NCBI GenBank assembly: GCA_020091685.1
Contig: CM034591.1
Span: forward strand, 26,875,312 to 26,939,311
Length of the DNA stretch: 64,000 bases
Reading direction: 5' to 3'
From: Lutjanus erythropterus
Lineage: Eukaryota; Chordata; Actinopteri; Lutjaniformes; Lutjanidae
A model generated the notes under the pieces. The model did not search any database, was not told the DNA's origin, and worked only from the letters and a program-made list of their open reading frames with translations. Positions 34,014-45,623 of this stretch are shown one piece after another (within the stretch, counting starts at the first letter, position 1; each line of letters opens with the position of its first letter). The translations under genes were made by a program, and so were the position numbers.

Positions 34014-35274
34014 TACACTGGCAAATTTACCAAAAACGATCTGATGCTGTCATTTGATGACTAATATTTCCAAGCTAATGCGCGTAATACTGTTGGGAAA
34101 ACCCAGCTGCAGCAATGTGTTGAAATGTACAACCATTTTTTTGTTTGATCCCAGTGGTAAATGTTCATCACTTTGGATTATTGTTTCCATCAGAAACATT
34201 ATGAAGCACTTTTGTGACTCTGAAGCTCTCCATGGCCTCTTGCACATTCACAGCTCAAGTGGGTGTTGCTGAGTCTTTTGAGTCATACTTGACGTCAGTA
34301 AAGAATTGTAGCCTATTCCTCTCATGTTTGAGGCAGCAAATATTTTCTTTTTTATACTGTGCTGACTGTTTATCCTTATAATCCTTCTAGGAGCATTCTG
34401 ATATCTTCAACACTGCACTTGATCTATTAATATGTAAAAAAAAATATTGTATAATTATTTAGAATTGCAAACTTATGTGAAGTTCACTACATGTGTTGTT
34501 AGATATAAAGACCACTCTTTTGTGTGGTAATACAGACCATTGTTCTGTCCCATCATGTACTGCTGTGTTCCACGTTCGAAAGACATCACTTACAGAAATT
34601 GCTTCTTGGTTTGGAATAAGGTGGAATAATATGGTTTCATAGTTGGTGACAATATGTTTTATGCCTGTCAGACTTATCACCAAATGTACTTTGGCATTCA
34701 AAAAAGATAAACACCAAACATTATGGATGCACAGTAATATTGCATGTCATGGGTATTGGCCAATAAAGGGTTTAAAATGATACAATGATGCTTAAATTTT
34801 GCACACGTGATACAAATATGTCTGCAGTGTGGAGGATTTTTGAAGTGTCCAAAACAAATAGTAAAATTTGCAATGATTGTTCAGCATTGGTCTGCACCTG
34901 CTAGTGGGCCATAACGATAAGATTAACATAACAATATGTTAATTCCAGTACAAGAGAGACTTTATGGTCTCTGCAATCAGGTGGAAAAAATATGTGCATA
35001 TATTGGTATTGGCATCAGCAGTCAACCAAAAGGATCAAAATCAAACCACATTTAACTCTGAGGCCAACCACGGTTACGCCACAATGTTCAGAAGAGGTTA
35101 GAAGGCAGACAACTTAGCAACTTTATTCCTACAATATGTGTATCTACAGCCAGTAGCTCTGTTTTAGCTGTAAGTAGTAAATCTCAGAGTCTATGTCACA
35201 GGTGACAGGTCTGGATGTAAGTATGGCAGACATTCAACTTCTTGTCAGCACACACATGTATCCACCATGACCCT

Positions 35275-35309
<35 letters not shown>

Positions 35310-35920
35310 AATGGGCAAACACTTTAGACAGAAGTATACTATGTGTGTATACTATGAGAATTAGCTTAATTTTCAAGATAGACATCACATGGTTGTTGTA
35401 CATTCAGACCAGTCAAACCAGTAAGTCAAATGACTCTCTGTGCTGGACGCACTTCCCATGGAGACACAGGGACTAAATTGGCTAATAAAAGCTCATAATC
35501 TTAATTGTGGTTCATGACTCCAGAGTCCTGGCGTTGGAGTGCACACAGACAATGACACCCAGTTGTCAGAGCACATCCTCTAACCAAGCTGACATTCCAA
35601 ACAGCAATTACAGCACCAGGCCCACCAATCCAGACCAAAACACCTACTCACTAAAACAATGGGCATCACTGTTTGCACACAAGGGCAACCCTCTCTGGAC
35701 CCTCTTCATTCCTCTGTCCCCCTCTCCCCCTCTGCTCCTGCTCCAATCTTGTTATTAATCCTAACTCATTCATTAGAAGAATTCTCAGTCATTGCATGTT
35801 CTCACATTAATGTAATGGTCATGACGACAGCTCAGGTCCTGGCTGTGTTTGTTGTCAGGGAAGACTCAATTGCAATTGATGTGGGTTTAACATTTCTTTG
35901 TGTTTCAGGGTTGCTTTATG
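34014..35920. other. Gene-free stretch
   Basis: No exon seen. A short CA/TA microsatellite lies at 35274-35309. Otherwise unremarkable. Confidence 0.5.
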
Positions 35921-36613
35921 TGTTGCCAAAATGAAAAACTTGAAAAAACTCCCATTTTCAAGGCAGCTTACTTCAATAAATTTTTGAGCTTTGAGACCAA
36001 CTCAAACTGGACCAACTAATATTTTTTGTTGAGATAATTTACTTTTCTTCTTTAGATAAACTTTAATATTTAAGTTCTAGAAACCCCCAAAAAATTTGTA
36101 TTTCAAAAATTGTAAACTCATTGAAGTAAAAGTGAATAACGTTTAATAATTTAATATCTCCATTTGAAACCATTTAAGAAAGAAAACAATCAGAGAAAAC
36201 AACAGTCACAATTAATGAACAATGTTTCCCAGATACTGAACTTGAACATCTTGTTGCTTTCACCCTAACCCATTCTAAATCTAATTAATCATCTGTGTTG
36301 TATTTTGTGTGTACTATGAAGGAATACAACTCTAATTTGATTTTAAAACCTTGTGTTGTATAATGATAATAAATGTCCTTGAATCGTTAATATCAAGCAC
36401 CCAAATTATTGCAAATCAGATTCACAGCTCACAATGAAAATGAAATATAACTTTTTTGTGTGGTTTCTAAAACTCAAACATTGAAGGTTAAAAATTATAG
36501 GTTGTCAAAACTTTTAATTTATTTCAAAATATAAGAGTTTGAGTTTAATTCAAAACCCGAAGATCTAGTGAAGGCAGCTGCCTTGAAAGTTTTCTCATTT
36601 TTTTCCTGCAGTG
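35921..36613. mobile_element. Inverted-repeat MITE
   Basis: Near the left end CTTGAAAAAACTCCC is followed by TTTTCAAGGCAGCTTACTTC. The right end, reverse complemented, begins CACTGCAGG, then AAAACTTTCAAGGCAGCTGCC, so the arms match over about 20 bp plus diverged flanks. CACTGCA/TGCAGTG termini are common in fish MITEs. AT-rich interior, no coding capacity. The left boundary is approximate. Confidence 0.55.
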
Positions 36614-39600
36614 TTATGACTTGCCTACAGCTCCATCACATTTGCCTCATTAAGTCCCATCATTGATAACAGAAGGCACATGTCTAGTCATACTAGCATT
36701 TGTCAAAGGTCCTATTTGTTAAAAGTATGATATATCGAATTTCAAAGTGTTAGATATAAAAGGGGCGTGCAATGTGAAGGAAACATAGCATTGTATCTGT
36801 TTTTTTTTAAAAACAAAACATATTTGCCAGCTCTCATGAATTTCGACACTGTCTACCTTTCAACCCCCAGACATATTCCATTAATTTTCTCAGTTACTTT
36901 AAGACACATAAAACTAAAAAAGTCAATGCTGCCCAAATGCTTGTATTTCATACATATGGCCGTTATTCACACCACATAATTATGTGTTAATGGCCTGCGC
37001 TGCAATTTTGTGAGCAAAATCTGGTTTGTAATTTAGTGTGAGATGAAATATCCCAGATATAATGGAAATAGCATTAGTCCCACTGAAGTCTTTACGGTGT
37101 TTAGGGTGATGATGTTGAAATAATGAGACTGACTCATTCACTAACAACAAGGCCATGTCAAAGCTACTCTGATCAATACTGATCAATGAGTAAAATGATT
37201 TGGTAAGTGTTTGGCCACAAACAAGGAGAAAAATGCAATAAATCAAACACGTATCCCACTCTTCGAGTTGCATTGCATCACAAACTGATGGAAGAAGTCA
37301 TGTTTGCCACAAGCGTGTTTGCTGGTGGCTGCTTTTCAAACCATCTGCAGCAAAGCTAGCTCACTGCTGGGCCGTGCAAGAACCAAGTCTTGTGCAACGC
37401 TCCTTCAAAAGAACATTTGTTCACCATCTGTGACTGCTGCTCCCACTCCATGCAGAGTTGAAGCAAAGTGCTCCTCACTTTCTTACAATGCTGAATATGT
37501 TGCCGCTGGATTTTTTTAACCTTCTCCCTCCCACAAAAAATATAAAATGAAAATTATAAATCAACTCTATCTATGACAGGGAATTGCCAGCCTTCTCTGG
37601 GATCATGAAAACATAATCACTGCATAAATTAAATCCCCTTTTTTTATTTAAGACCCCTGGCCAGGAGAGTGTGTTTTGATGACAGCTATGTGTTTCCTGT
37701 TGCGCCCCATTCAGGCTGCAGCTGGCTGTTAAAGGCATTAGTCCAGGCTGGAAATATTGCAAGGGTGCCAGGTAGACTCACATGTCCACAGGCAGACTCA
37801 GAGGCAAACCTCAGCCACAGAACAGCAGCAGAACGAATCCATAAGAGACCACTATACATTTTATTTAATATAAGTGTTTGTGATTTAATGTCCAATGGAA
37901 TAGTTTAATTTAATTTAGTTGAAGTTAGTTTACCTTAGTTTAGTTTGGTCATTTTTCAACTTGCATGTAAATAAATCAAATCAAGCAATTATTATATCAT
38001 TACATAGTTTTATTTTGTTTTAAAGATTAACCCCTTTAACTGTCATACATCCTTGTTACATCCTCTCACTTCATACTGACTCACTCTGAAACAACCTCTG
38101 CATATAGTCTGTAAACATTTTATTTTTCACTTTATACATAAATTGAGCAGTTTTAGTTAAGTCCACCAAGTCGCAAAATTGGAGGTCATGTGAATTTATG
38201 CGTACAACGACGAGCCATGCAAATAAGTTAGCTATAGCCATGTGCACATAATGTGGTCAATCTCAGTAAACTGACTTATGGTCAAAACAATAGGCTAACT
38301 AGCTGAGTTACTGTTACCTGTGCTAGCATCTAATATTTGCTGCGGCTCCTTTGTTGTTGGTTTTTGTTACATTGTTCAAATTAAAACAGTCAGCCAAAAG
38401 CACTCATTACAAACTTACCAAAAAATTAGGAGATATCTCATTTTTGTCATAATAAATATCGGTCTTGGTTTTCTTGCTCATTGCAGCTGCTATCTTAGCC
38501 CACCTGACAAATGCATTCTGGAAAGCTGATTGCTGATTGGCTCAAATGCTGTGACAATAACGGTCGCTTATTGGACAACCACCAATGACAAGTTGTATAC
38601 CTTGGTTTGTTTATGATAATCAGCTCTATTTATAATTCTAATTCCTCTTTTTTGTAGTCTAAGTGCAATATTGATTTTGCATGCTTATGTGCAGGTGTCC
38701 ATAACATTGTGCACAAAAAGGCATGGTAAGTCACAAGATATTAAATACTACTATTATACTACTTCATTAAACTACGATACTGACAAAAGTAGAGAGTTAG
38801 ATGTCTGCAAAGAAAAGCTAACTTGTGACTCAGACTTTTGTGACATTGTCGCAACATAAACACAGAGGGCTACTGCAGGCATGCTTCCTCTTCTCTGTTA
38901 GCTTTCTCTCTTTCAGCACACTCACATTCACACATGTCCAGTCCACACTGTGTCATTGTCCAACGCTGTGGGATCTCTCAGCTCGTTTTTCTCTCTCCTC
39001 TTTTGTTTGGTTAAGCGGGGGCCAGAGGTTTGGCTTTGTCTATGTAGGTGGAGTTCTGGAAATCTGACTGGTTTAAACTGCCTAGTGACAGTTTGCTGTG
39101 CACCGATTGGAGGCTGTGCTGCGACTGAGGACATAGCTTAACCTGTTGGACAGTATGGGATATACGTATATGTGTATTCCTGATTATATTCGTCTCTCAG
39201 CACCAAGCTATTGGAATACCAAGAGGGGATATGTATCCTGTGGCCTGTGGATTGTACAAGAATTTGATTTTGTAATTATGAAACATGCATCCAATAACAG
39301 TCAAGCATGCTGATAACTGAATTAGCAAAACAAACAACCAAAGTTCAGTCATACTTCAGTGTATTGATTCGTTGATAGTCTAAGTTTAGTTACATTGCTT
39401 ATTTTTGGGGGTAAAAGTGTCAGTTGTCCTCATTTGCAGTTCTAAACTTGGTTGTGTGAATGCCTGCGCACCCAGTGACAAACCCTCTTTGCTCCTTTAG
39501 ACACATTGACATGTCTGAGTTTCCTCAGTCAAAGAAATCTTTCTGTTCTCATTACCCATAATTCCTCTTCATTACTCAGCCTGTGGATGATGAGTCCAAT

Positions 39601-41030
39601 TACCCATGGCTGAAGCTAAATCACCCTGCGTCAATCAGAATTTGCTAAAGGAGGAGTTAACGGATACGAAAGGGAAGCCTATGGTGCCTATTTCATTGTC
39701 AGGTCTTCACAGGTCCCAAAGCTGCTCCAAAACAGAGCAATGCACCCACATCCACAAACAGGTGTTCAAAAAAAGACCGGTCTCAATAGATTTAATGATA
39801 AGTAGACCTGATCTAAAAAAACGGTTAATCTCTGATTAAATAAAGAACCAAGACCTGTGCCAACAGAAAAAGACTGAATATCATTTGAACCAGGCCTGCA
39901 TTATATTTTGAAAAACTGTAATCTCAATATTGTGATGACTGCATGACTTTTGATCAGTAAACATGGGCTGTATTGAAGTGAAAATGTATGCATAGTGTGT
40001 GTGACTTTAGTATTTAAACACTAAAAATGCTGCAGTAAAACAACTTGAAAGCATCTAATAGCATCTAATTGTTGAAAATATTGTAGTATACAGACAAACA
40101 AGTAATGACAGAGATAAACTGCAGTTTAGGTGCACCTGAATGCAAAATTAAGTCCCTGGCCTTGTATGTGTGTGCATTTGGGGGCTGGGCGGTGCTAATT
40201 TTGGAACCATGGTTGTGTGTCAAAAAGATAAGTTTTATTATTCAGTGCACAAGAGGTAGTCTTTTGCAATGTATTTATCACACATGTTAATATTGGTATT
40301 GAAATATGATTTACTGTTCAGCGCTAATTTGGACCCAGCACTCCTAGCCTTGGTTTTGGACATTGGGAACTAGAAGTGTCAGAATAAACGCTTCAAAGAT
40401 GAAACAGCTTAATTTACCAGCAGCCTGCAGCTGCACTTTTCACTAACAGCGCTGGAGATTTATCCAATTCTTTGGTTAGAGCTCCGGCCCTTGCACTATA
40501 TCTTCACCATGGTTATCTGGCAACTGACTAAGTATTTCTGCTGATAACATTTATCTGTTTATATTTTTAAAGAAGAGCTAGAAAATGTAAATGCCAGTTG
40601 TCGGAGCATAAAACCAATGATCTGTGATCTTTATAAACCAAGACTCAATATGGTATAGCTGTCAATGCTGAAATAATGTGGAGACATGAAGGCCTCTTGT
40701 CTGGTCCCTACTCTACATTTACACTCTTGTATTTAACAGATGTGCTGACAAGATGGACTATATTGTATCCATACAGTGATCAAGCTAGTTGCATTTTCAT
40801 ACCAAGTAGAGGTATGTGCGTTTGACTCTATAAAACACTGTAATCACCTGATGCTATGCCCTTCCAATAGCCTAATCCATATTAAAAAGTTGAATTCAGA
40901 AACTCATAAGTACTGACATGTACTTTATTACTGTGTCGTGTGAAGTTTTGCTCAAGGCCAGGGTTACAGTCAGAGGCAGCCAAGTCTGAAATTTGGGCCA
41001 GAGGAGCATAACTAGAAAAGGAAACCCAGG
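36614..41030. other. Gene-free desert
   Basis: About 4.4 kb with no supported exon. 38150-38600 has the look of decayed repeat DNA (octamer-like ATGCAAAT at 38217, CTGATTGGCTC), but no ends are visible. The rest is AT-rich and featureless. Confidence 0.45.
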
Positions 41031-41043
41031 CTAGTTTAATGAG

Positions 41044-41066
41044 AGGTCAAAGGTCATTCTGGGTCA
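41044..41066 (+). promoter_or_regulatory. Nuclear-receptor response element, DR1 plus DR4
   Basis: AGGTCA-A-AGGTCA (41044-41056) is a perfect DR1, the preferred site of RXR homodimers, HNF4, PPAR/RXR and COUP-TF. Four bases on, GGGTCA (41061-41066) makes a DR4 with the second half-site. It lies at the left edge of an enhancer-like block. Which receptor binds, if any, cannot be told. Confidence 0.55.
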
Positions 41067-41289
41067 AGTACCCTGCCTGGGGACTACATGTTAAACACAC
41101 TCCCCAGGGGTAAAAAGCACAGTGTCTGACAAGATCAACAACGCTGGCCTAATTAGAACAAACACAGATGCCGGGGACCAGCCATATCTCTGAAGAACAA
41201 AAGGAACAAAGAAAGATCTCCTCGTGTGTATTTATTGTTTTGAAATAAACTTATTTCCTTGAATTATTCTTGTCTTTCCAGTTAGTGCA

Positions 41290-41830
41290 GTAGTCTTCAC
41301 CACCAACAAGGATTTACCGTCTGGAGTGTAATTTGGAGAGGCTCCTTGAGGAAACAGCCTCCTCAGGGGGAAAGACAATTAGTCCTTCAACAAACAGCAC
41401 GGATCAGTCGCTTTAATTAAACACCCTCCCCCATCATTGCCTCATTCCTCTTCCCTTCCATTCCCTCCCCTCCCTTTCTTCTCTACTTTTTCTCCTCTCT
41501 TTTTATGCGAAGGAGTCTGGATTTTAATCCCAGGCCAGATGACACCCTAATAATTTGTTGTGAGGCTTGGTGAGCTCCTAACCAGTGGATTAGATGGATA
41601 TTGGTCGGTGGGGTAGTTTGTGGAGCTAGCGCTAACAGGATTTACCATCTACTGAGTATATCAAAGGCAGAGTCCTGCGCTAAGCACTAAGCACTTCACC
41701 AAATTAAAAAGTGACCCACAGGTGGGCTCTCTGCACTGTTTGTGCCGATGGGCCATGACGCTAATTGCTTTCTAACTCTGTTACGAGTGCCATCAAATTA
41801 CACTCGTCAATTGGAGTGAAGAGGGGTGTG
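41290..41830. promoter_or_regulatory. Candidate conserved enhancer-like block
   Basis: A 540-bp repeat-poor block about 20.5 kb upstream of maf. It holds CAATTAG (41377), TTTAATTAA (41412-41420), the OTX/PITX-type TAATCC (41525-41530), TAATTG (41762-41767) and NKX2-type CACTTCA near 41693. A pyrimidine-rich stretch (41440-41500) interrupts it. Texture and motif density are those of a developmental enhancer; conservation has not been checked. Confidence 0.35.
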
Positions 41831-42500
41831 TGGAAGGTCTGAGAGCTTATCCCTCTGATCACTGCTGTGTGCTTTACTTCTGTCATTATTGCACACTGGG
41901 CATTGAGTCAGATACAAACAGAGCAAAACAGATCTCTGTCTTTATCTCTGGATTAAGGTTTCCATTTTTTTTATTTCTCACTAGGAATGCACATGATCTG
42001 GGACGCTGGAAGTCAGTCAGAGTAGCTGCTGCTGAAAGAAACACTGTCTATTTACTGAAGCCATACAAAATACAGTCCAAGATTCATGGTTTTTGCATTC
42101 ATTTGAATGGCCAAGGTCATTTTTTATACATAGGAGAGGAAAAGGGAGCAAGCCAGCACCTGAATATGCATTTTATCCAGGAGACAAGCGTATATGGATC
42201 TACTCATGCTCATTCAGCCAGCGATGGACCCATAGACACGTGTCTATCTCTTTGCTGTTAACAGAGTAACAGTGTGGTTCATACACTTCACTGATAAACC
42301 TAAGAGTTATACAGAGTTACATTAGGCTTAATAATCATTAATTAATTAAACATTGCTATCCTTGCTAGTCAGCCTATGAAATATTAGTCGGTTAAATAAT
42401 TATTAATATTTTATTAATATACATTGCAAGCTATCCGTTATCCTGTCACTAGCTGGGGCTGCAGCCCTGGCAGATGGGTGCTAATGCTAAAAAGATTTAA

Positions 42501-42680
42501 CATTTAACCAGGGTGGTCTGGCAGTATTTTAATCCAAAAAATCTAGATAAAGTTGTGTGTGGGCTGTGTCAGAATAAACTGGCATATAATCACTTGACTG
42601 AAGCCTTGTGTAATCACATTCAGCACAGGCATGTGGATGATAACCTGCAAGGAGAGCAGGCTGCTGATAGTAGCCCCTGA
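42501..42680 (+). pseudogene. BED zinc-finger fragment of a hAT transposase (ZBED-like fossil)
   Basis: A 59-codon open stretch, closed by TAA before 42501 and TGA at 42678-42680, encodes VWQYFNPKNLDKVVCGLC then QNKLAYNHLTEALCNHIQHRH. The W-x-YF start, C-x2-C pair, hydrophobic/Tyr spacer and final H-x-H/H-x3-H positions match the BED finger at the N-terminus of hAT transposases and host ZBED proteins. No catalytic domain follows, so it is a relic, probably of a decayed hAT transposon. Too short for ordinary ORF calling. Splicing into a host gene cannot be excluded but nothing suggests it. Confidence 0.7.
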
Positions 42681-42790
42681 GTGTTTTCTTACTTTTAGAC
42701 TAGTTGACTAGTCTAAATTTAAATTTAGGTTTAATTGTTAGATAGGAACATCCCTATTTCTCACTAAAATGTGGCACAGTGGCATAATAT

Positions 42791-42873
42791 CCAGCATGGT
42801 GGTGCAGTGGTTAGCATTGTCGCCTCACAACAAGAAGATCGTGGTTGCGATGTCTGGCTGTGTAGGGCCTTTC
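42791..42873 (+). mobile_element. tRNA-derived SINE fragment (DANA/mermaid-like head)
   Basis: ATGGTGGTGCAGTGGTTAGC (A-box-like) is followed by GCCTCACAACAAGAAGATC and a degraded B box (GTGGTTGCGATGTC), then GGGCCTTTCT. This order is that of the tRNA-like head common to DANA/mermaid-type fish SINEs. The body and tail are missing. Confidence 0.65.
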
Positions 42874-44503
42874 TAATACAGATAGGTTAATGCAGAGACT
42901 GAATCGCTCGTTCACTTCTACCTTTTAAATTTTGCAATATCCTTTAAAAAGGCATTTCAATTTTATTTGCATGCTTCGTCATCTTTTTACCACAATGTAG
43001 GTCAGTTCGGAAAAGCACTACGAAGCAGTCTTTCAGCTTTTTTTTTTCAGATAGCTACAGAATGGAGGTCATAGTCTGCATTATTCACAATACATTGTGG
43101 AGCATCAGAAAGAGGTTAAAGAGGTGAGGCTGTGAACAGACGGCAAAAGAAAAAGCCTAGAAAGTAGGTGAAGTACAGTAGTGAGAAAACAAAACTGAAA
43201 CACCACAGGAAACTACTCAGCTCATCCTTTGTGTGGGAATGTACTCAAGTGTATTTGTTAGCATTTTTTTCAGTGTGATGTGGTGAAGCAGTGAGAGGAA
43301 GGCAGGATGTGATGCAGCATGTTCGTCTATAACATCCTGTGATGTTGGGGAACCCCACTGTTGTCTTTCACCTATACATCTTGTTAAGACACCACAGTAG
43401 TCTATTTCCTGTACTGGTATAACTGTGTAGAACAATTATCTGTGGCCAGAAAATTTCTGAGACTTCTGTTATTGTTCAGCATTTACTTTTCTAGAGTGCT
43501 CATGAACAAGTCATTGAAAATACCTGCACCAGCTCCAGGGCTGCTGCCACGGAGCTGACTGCAAAGAGGAAAAATAAAAATATGAAATCCCAAATAAACT
43601 TAAAAATAAAAAAAAATCACCTCTACAACCTCGCATGGTGATTTCCTTGGTGTTTGCAACCAGCTACTTGCTTAAATCGTGTTTGCTGGATTCACATATG
43701 TGCTGGACCCTTTCAGACTTTGAGTTTTTGTTGTAGCTCTGTCAACCCATAACCTCAGTTTGGTGAGTGACATGAGCTTGGTCGATGGATGGGGGTGTGA
43801 CATCTGTACATGATGCTTTACTGGCAGTGCAAGGCGTACCTTTCCTGGAAGAGTAACAAAATAATGGGGGAAGAGAACAAAGAGAGAACTGACTCCCTCA
43901 GACAAGCAGATCAGACAACACACCTGTAGTAGGAGATGAGCGAGTCAAGTGGCATCGTTAGAGTTGTAATTCCACCTGTACTCTACCCCCTGTGGGCACA
44001 AATTGACTCTGACTGCCTTCAGCAGGAAGAGGCAACAAGTTGGAGTAACAAATACACAGATAAATCATAGATGATGTTTTCACAAGCAGCAAATGATGAT
44101 GCAGTTAAATCAAGTGCTTCATATTGATATTCTCAAATTTACTGAGGAGGCCAGGGAACTACCCCCTCTCAGTTTTCTCAGTTTCACACAAGTAAGGCGT
44201 ATGCACAACAGCTGTTTCTCTCTGCTGCTTTCAAGTGTTGCGATTTTCATTTACTTGACTGCTTCAGGGCACCGCACCTCAAGTGTGGCATACCGCACGT
44301 CTGGCATAGTGGGTCTTAAATAAACAAAAGGCCCCTGTTATACACCCTGTTATACACCAAGCAACACATAGTTCACATTTGGGAAGTGGAGGAGAAAGAG
44401 AGGTGGAGGGAAGAAATCAATCTGTATCCTGAATTAGAAGTAGTAGGCTACTCAAACTAATCTTTCAATTGTCACTGTTTTTTTTTAAATAAAAGGTATC
44501 AAC
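42874..44503. other. Gene-free stretch
   Basis: No supported exon or clear repeat. Confidence 0.5.
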
Positions 44504-44830
44504 TTAAAGGTTTGGTATGTAAGATTTACAGGAATTCATAAGCAGAATTAGGCAGAAAGGAAATTTAATATTCATAATTATGTTTTCATTAGTTATAATC
44601 GGAGCAGTTGTGTTTTTACAACCATTCCCAGTTTGTTGAATACACTGTCTTATAATGATGCACAGAGTACCCTTTTGTGGCTGTATGAGATGCCGCCAGA
44701 AAGTCTTTTTAACATGCGAGTGACATGTTTTTTAACATGTGAAAATGGCCACACTTTGGTAGGTTTAGGTACCAAAACTACTTGATTAGCTTCAGGAAAA
44801 GATCATGGTTTCAGTCAAAATAGGTATGTT
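44504..44830 (+). mobile_element. Fragments of teleost interspersed repeats
   Basis: TTAAAGGTTTGGTATGTAAG (44504 on) resembles a MITE terminus common in percomorphs. AGGTTTAGGTACCAAAACTA and GGAAAAGATCATGGTTT (44761-44812) resemble another common dispersed repeat. Ends are not resolvable. Identification is from memory of such families. Confidence 0.45.
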
Positions 44831-45035
44831 GTATGTTACATTACATCTGTGTCATGATGTGAAGCAAGTTGCAAGATAAAGGTAGCATAACACAAGTCAT
44901 GTTATGCATCTAACGCGCTATAACCTTTCACACCGGACATGAACTCCAGTCTCCTCTGTGAGAGTCCTTAGTTTGTTTGATCCACTTAGATGTGGACTTT
45001 CTTGCTCTTTATACTATATTGAAAGCCTGGTAGGT

Positions 45036-45135
45036 CTCAGCTAAAGGGTAACTTGTGCGTCTGTATGACTTGCCGAGGGGTGTGACAAAATGTTGATATG
45101 TGATGATTTGGAAATAAGAACAGCCTGGTTTTCGG
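45036..45135 (+). repeat. Dispersed repeat, copy 1 (second copy at 60296-60385)
   Basis: CAGCTAAAGGGTAACTTGTGC and GATATGTGATGATTTGGAA match CAGCTAAAGGGTACCCTGTGC and CAGTATGTGATGAGTAGGAA at 60299-60365 in the same order and spacing. The element type is unknown. Confidence 0.55.
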
Positions 45136-45534
45136 TACTTCATAATGAGCCGTTTATATCTACAGAGTGCAGGTCCTCTTCCACAGTGTCCATTGTGTTG
45201 CCGCATACCCAGAACAGACAAACCAAACACTGGCTCTTAACATGGTCTTTCATGTTTTGTGGCCACCCTAGGTTCTCCTACTTGCTTGAGGGGGAGGCAA
45301 AGTGATGCCACTAAATTGGTTACTGGTTCTTTGAGTATTAACTTTTAACAGTGCTGTTGTTGACTGGTGCAGGTTACAAAGTATTTACTGCAGTTCAACT
45401 CAGAATTGCATATACTGAGCTAGTTCATAGTATGTTAGCATTGCATGGTCACTCGGAGATGATGCAAAGGTTCTGGGGGATGGTGTTGGGCTACTGCAAA
45501 TTATGATGCTACAGCAATATGATTTTATATATAG

Positions 45535-45540
<6 letters not shown>

Positions 45541-45620
<80 letters not shown>
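45541..45620. repeat. AT microsatellite (80 bp)
   Basis: Almost pure (AT)n with one phase change near 45581; self-complementary and likely to extrude as a cruciform. Confidence 0.97.

Positions 45621-45623
<3 letters not shown>

Noticed and set aside
41830..42261. 143-codon plus-strand ORF
   Set aside because: Starts at a non-ATG codon, has no domain and shows no splice context.
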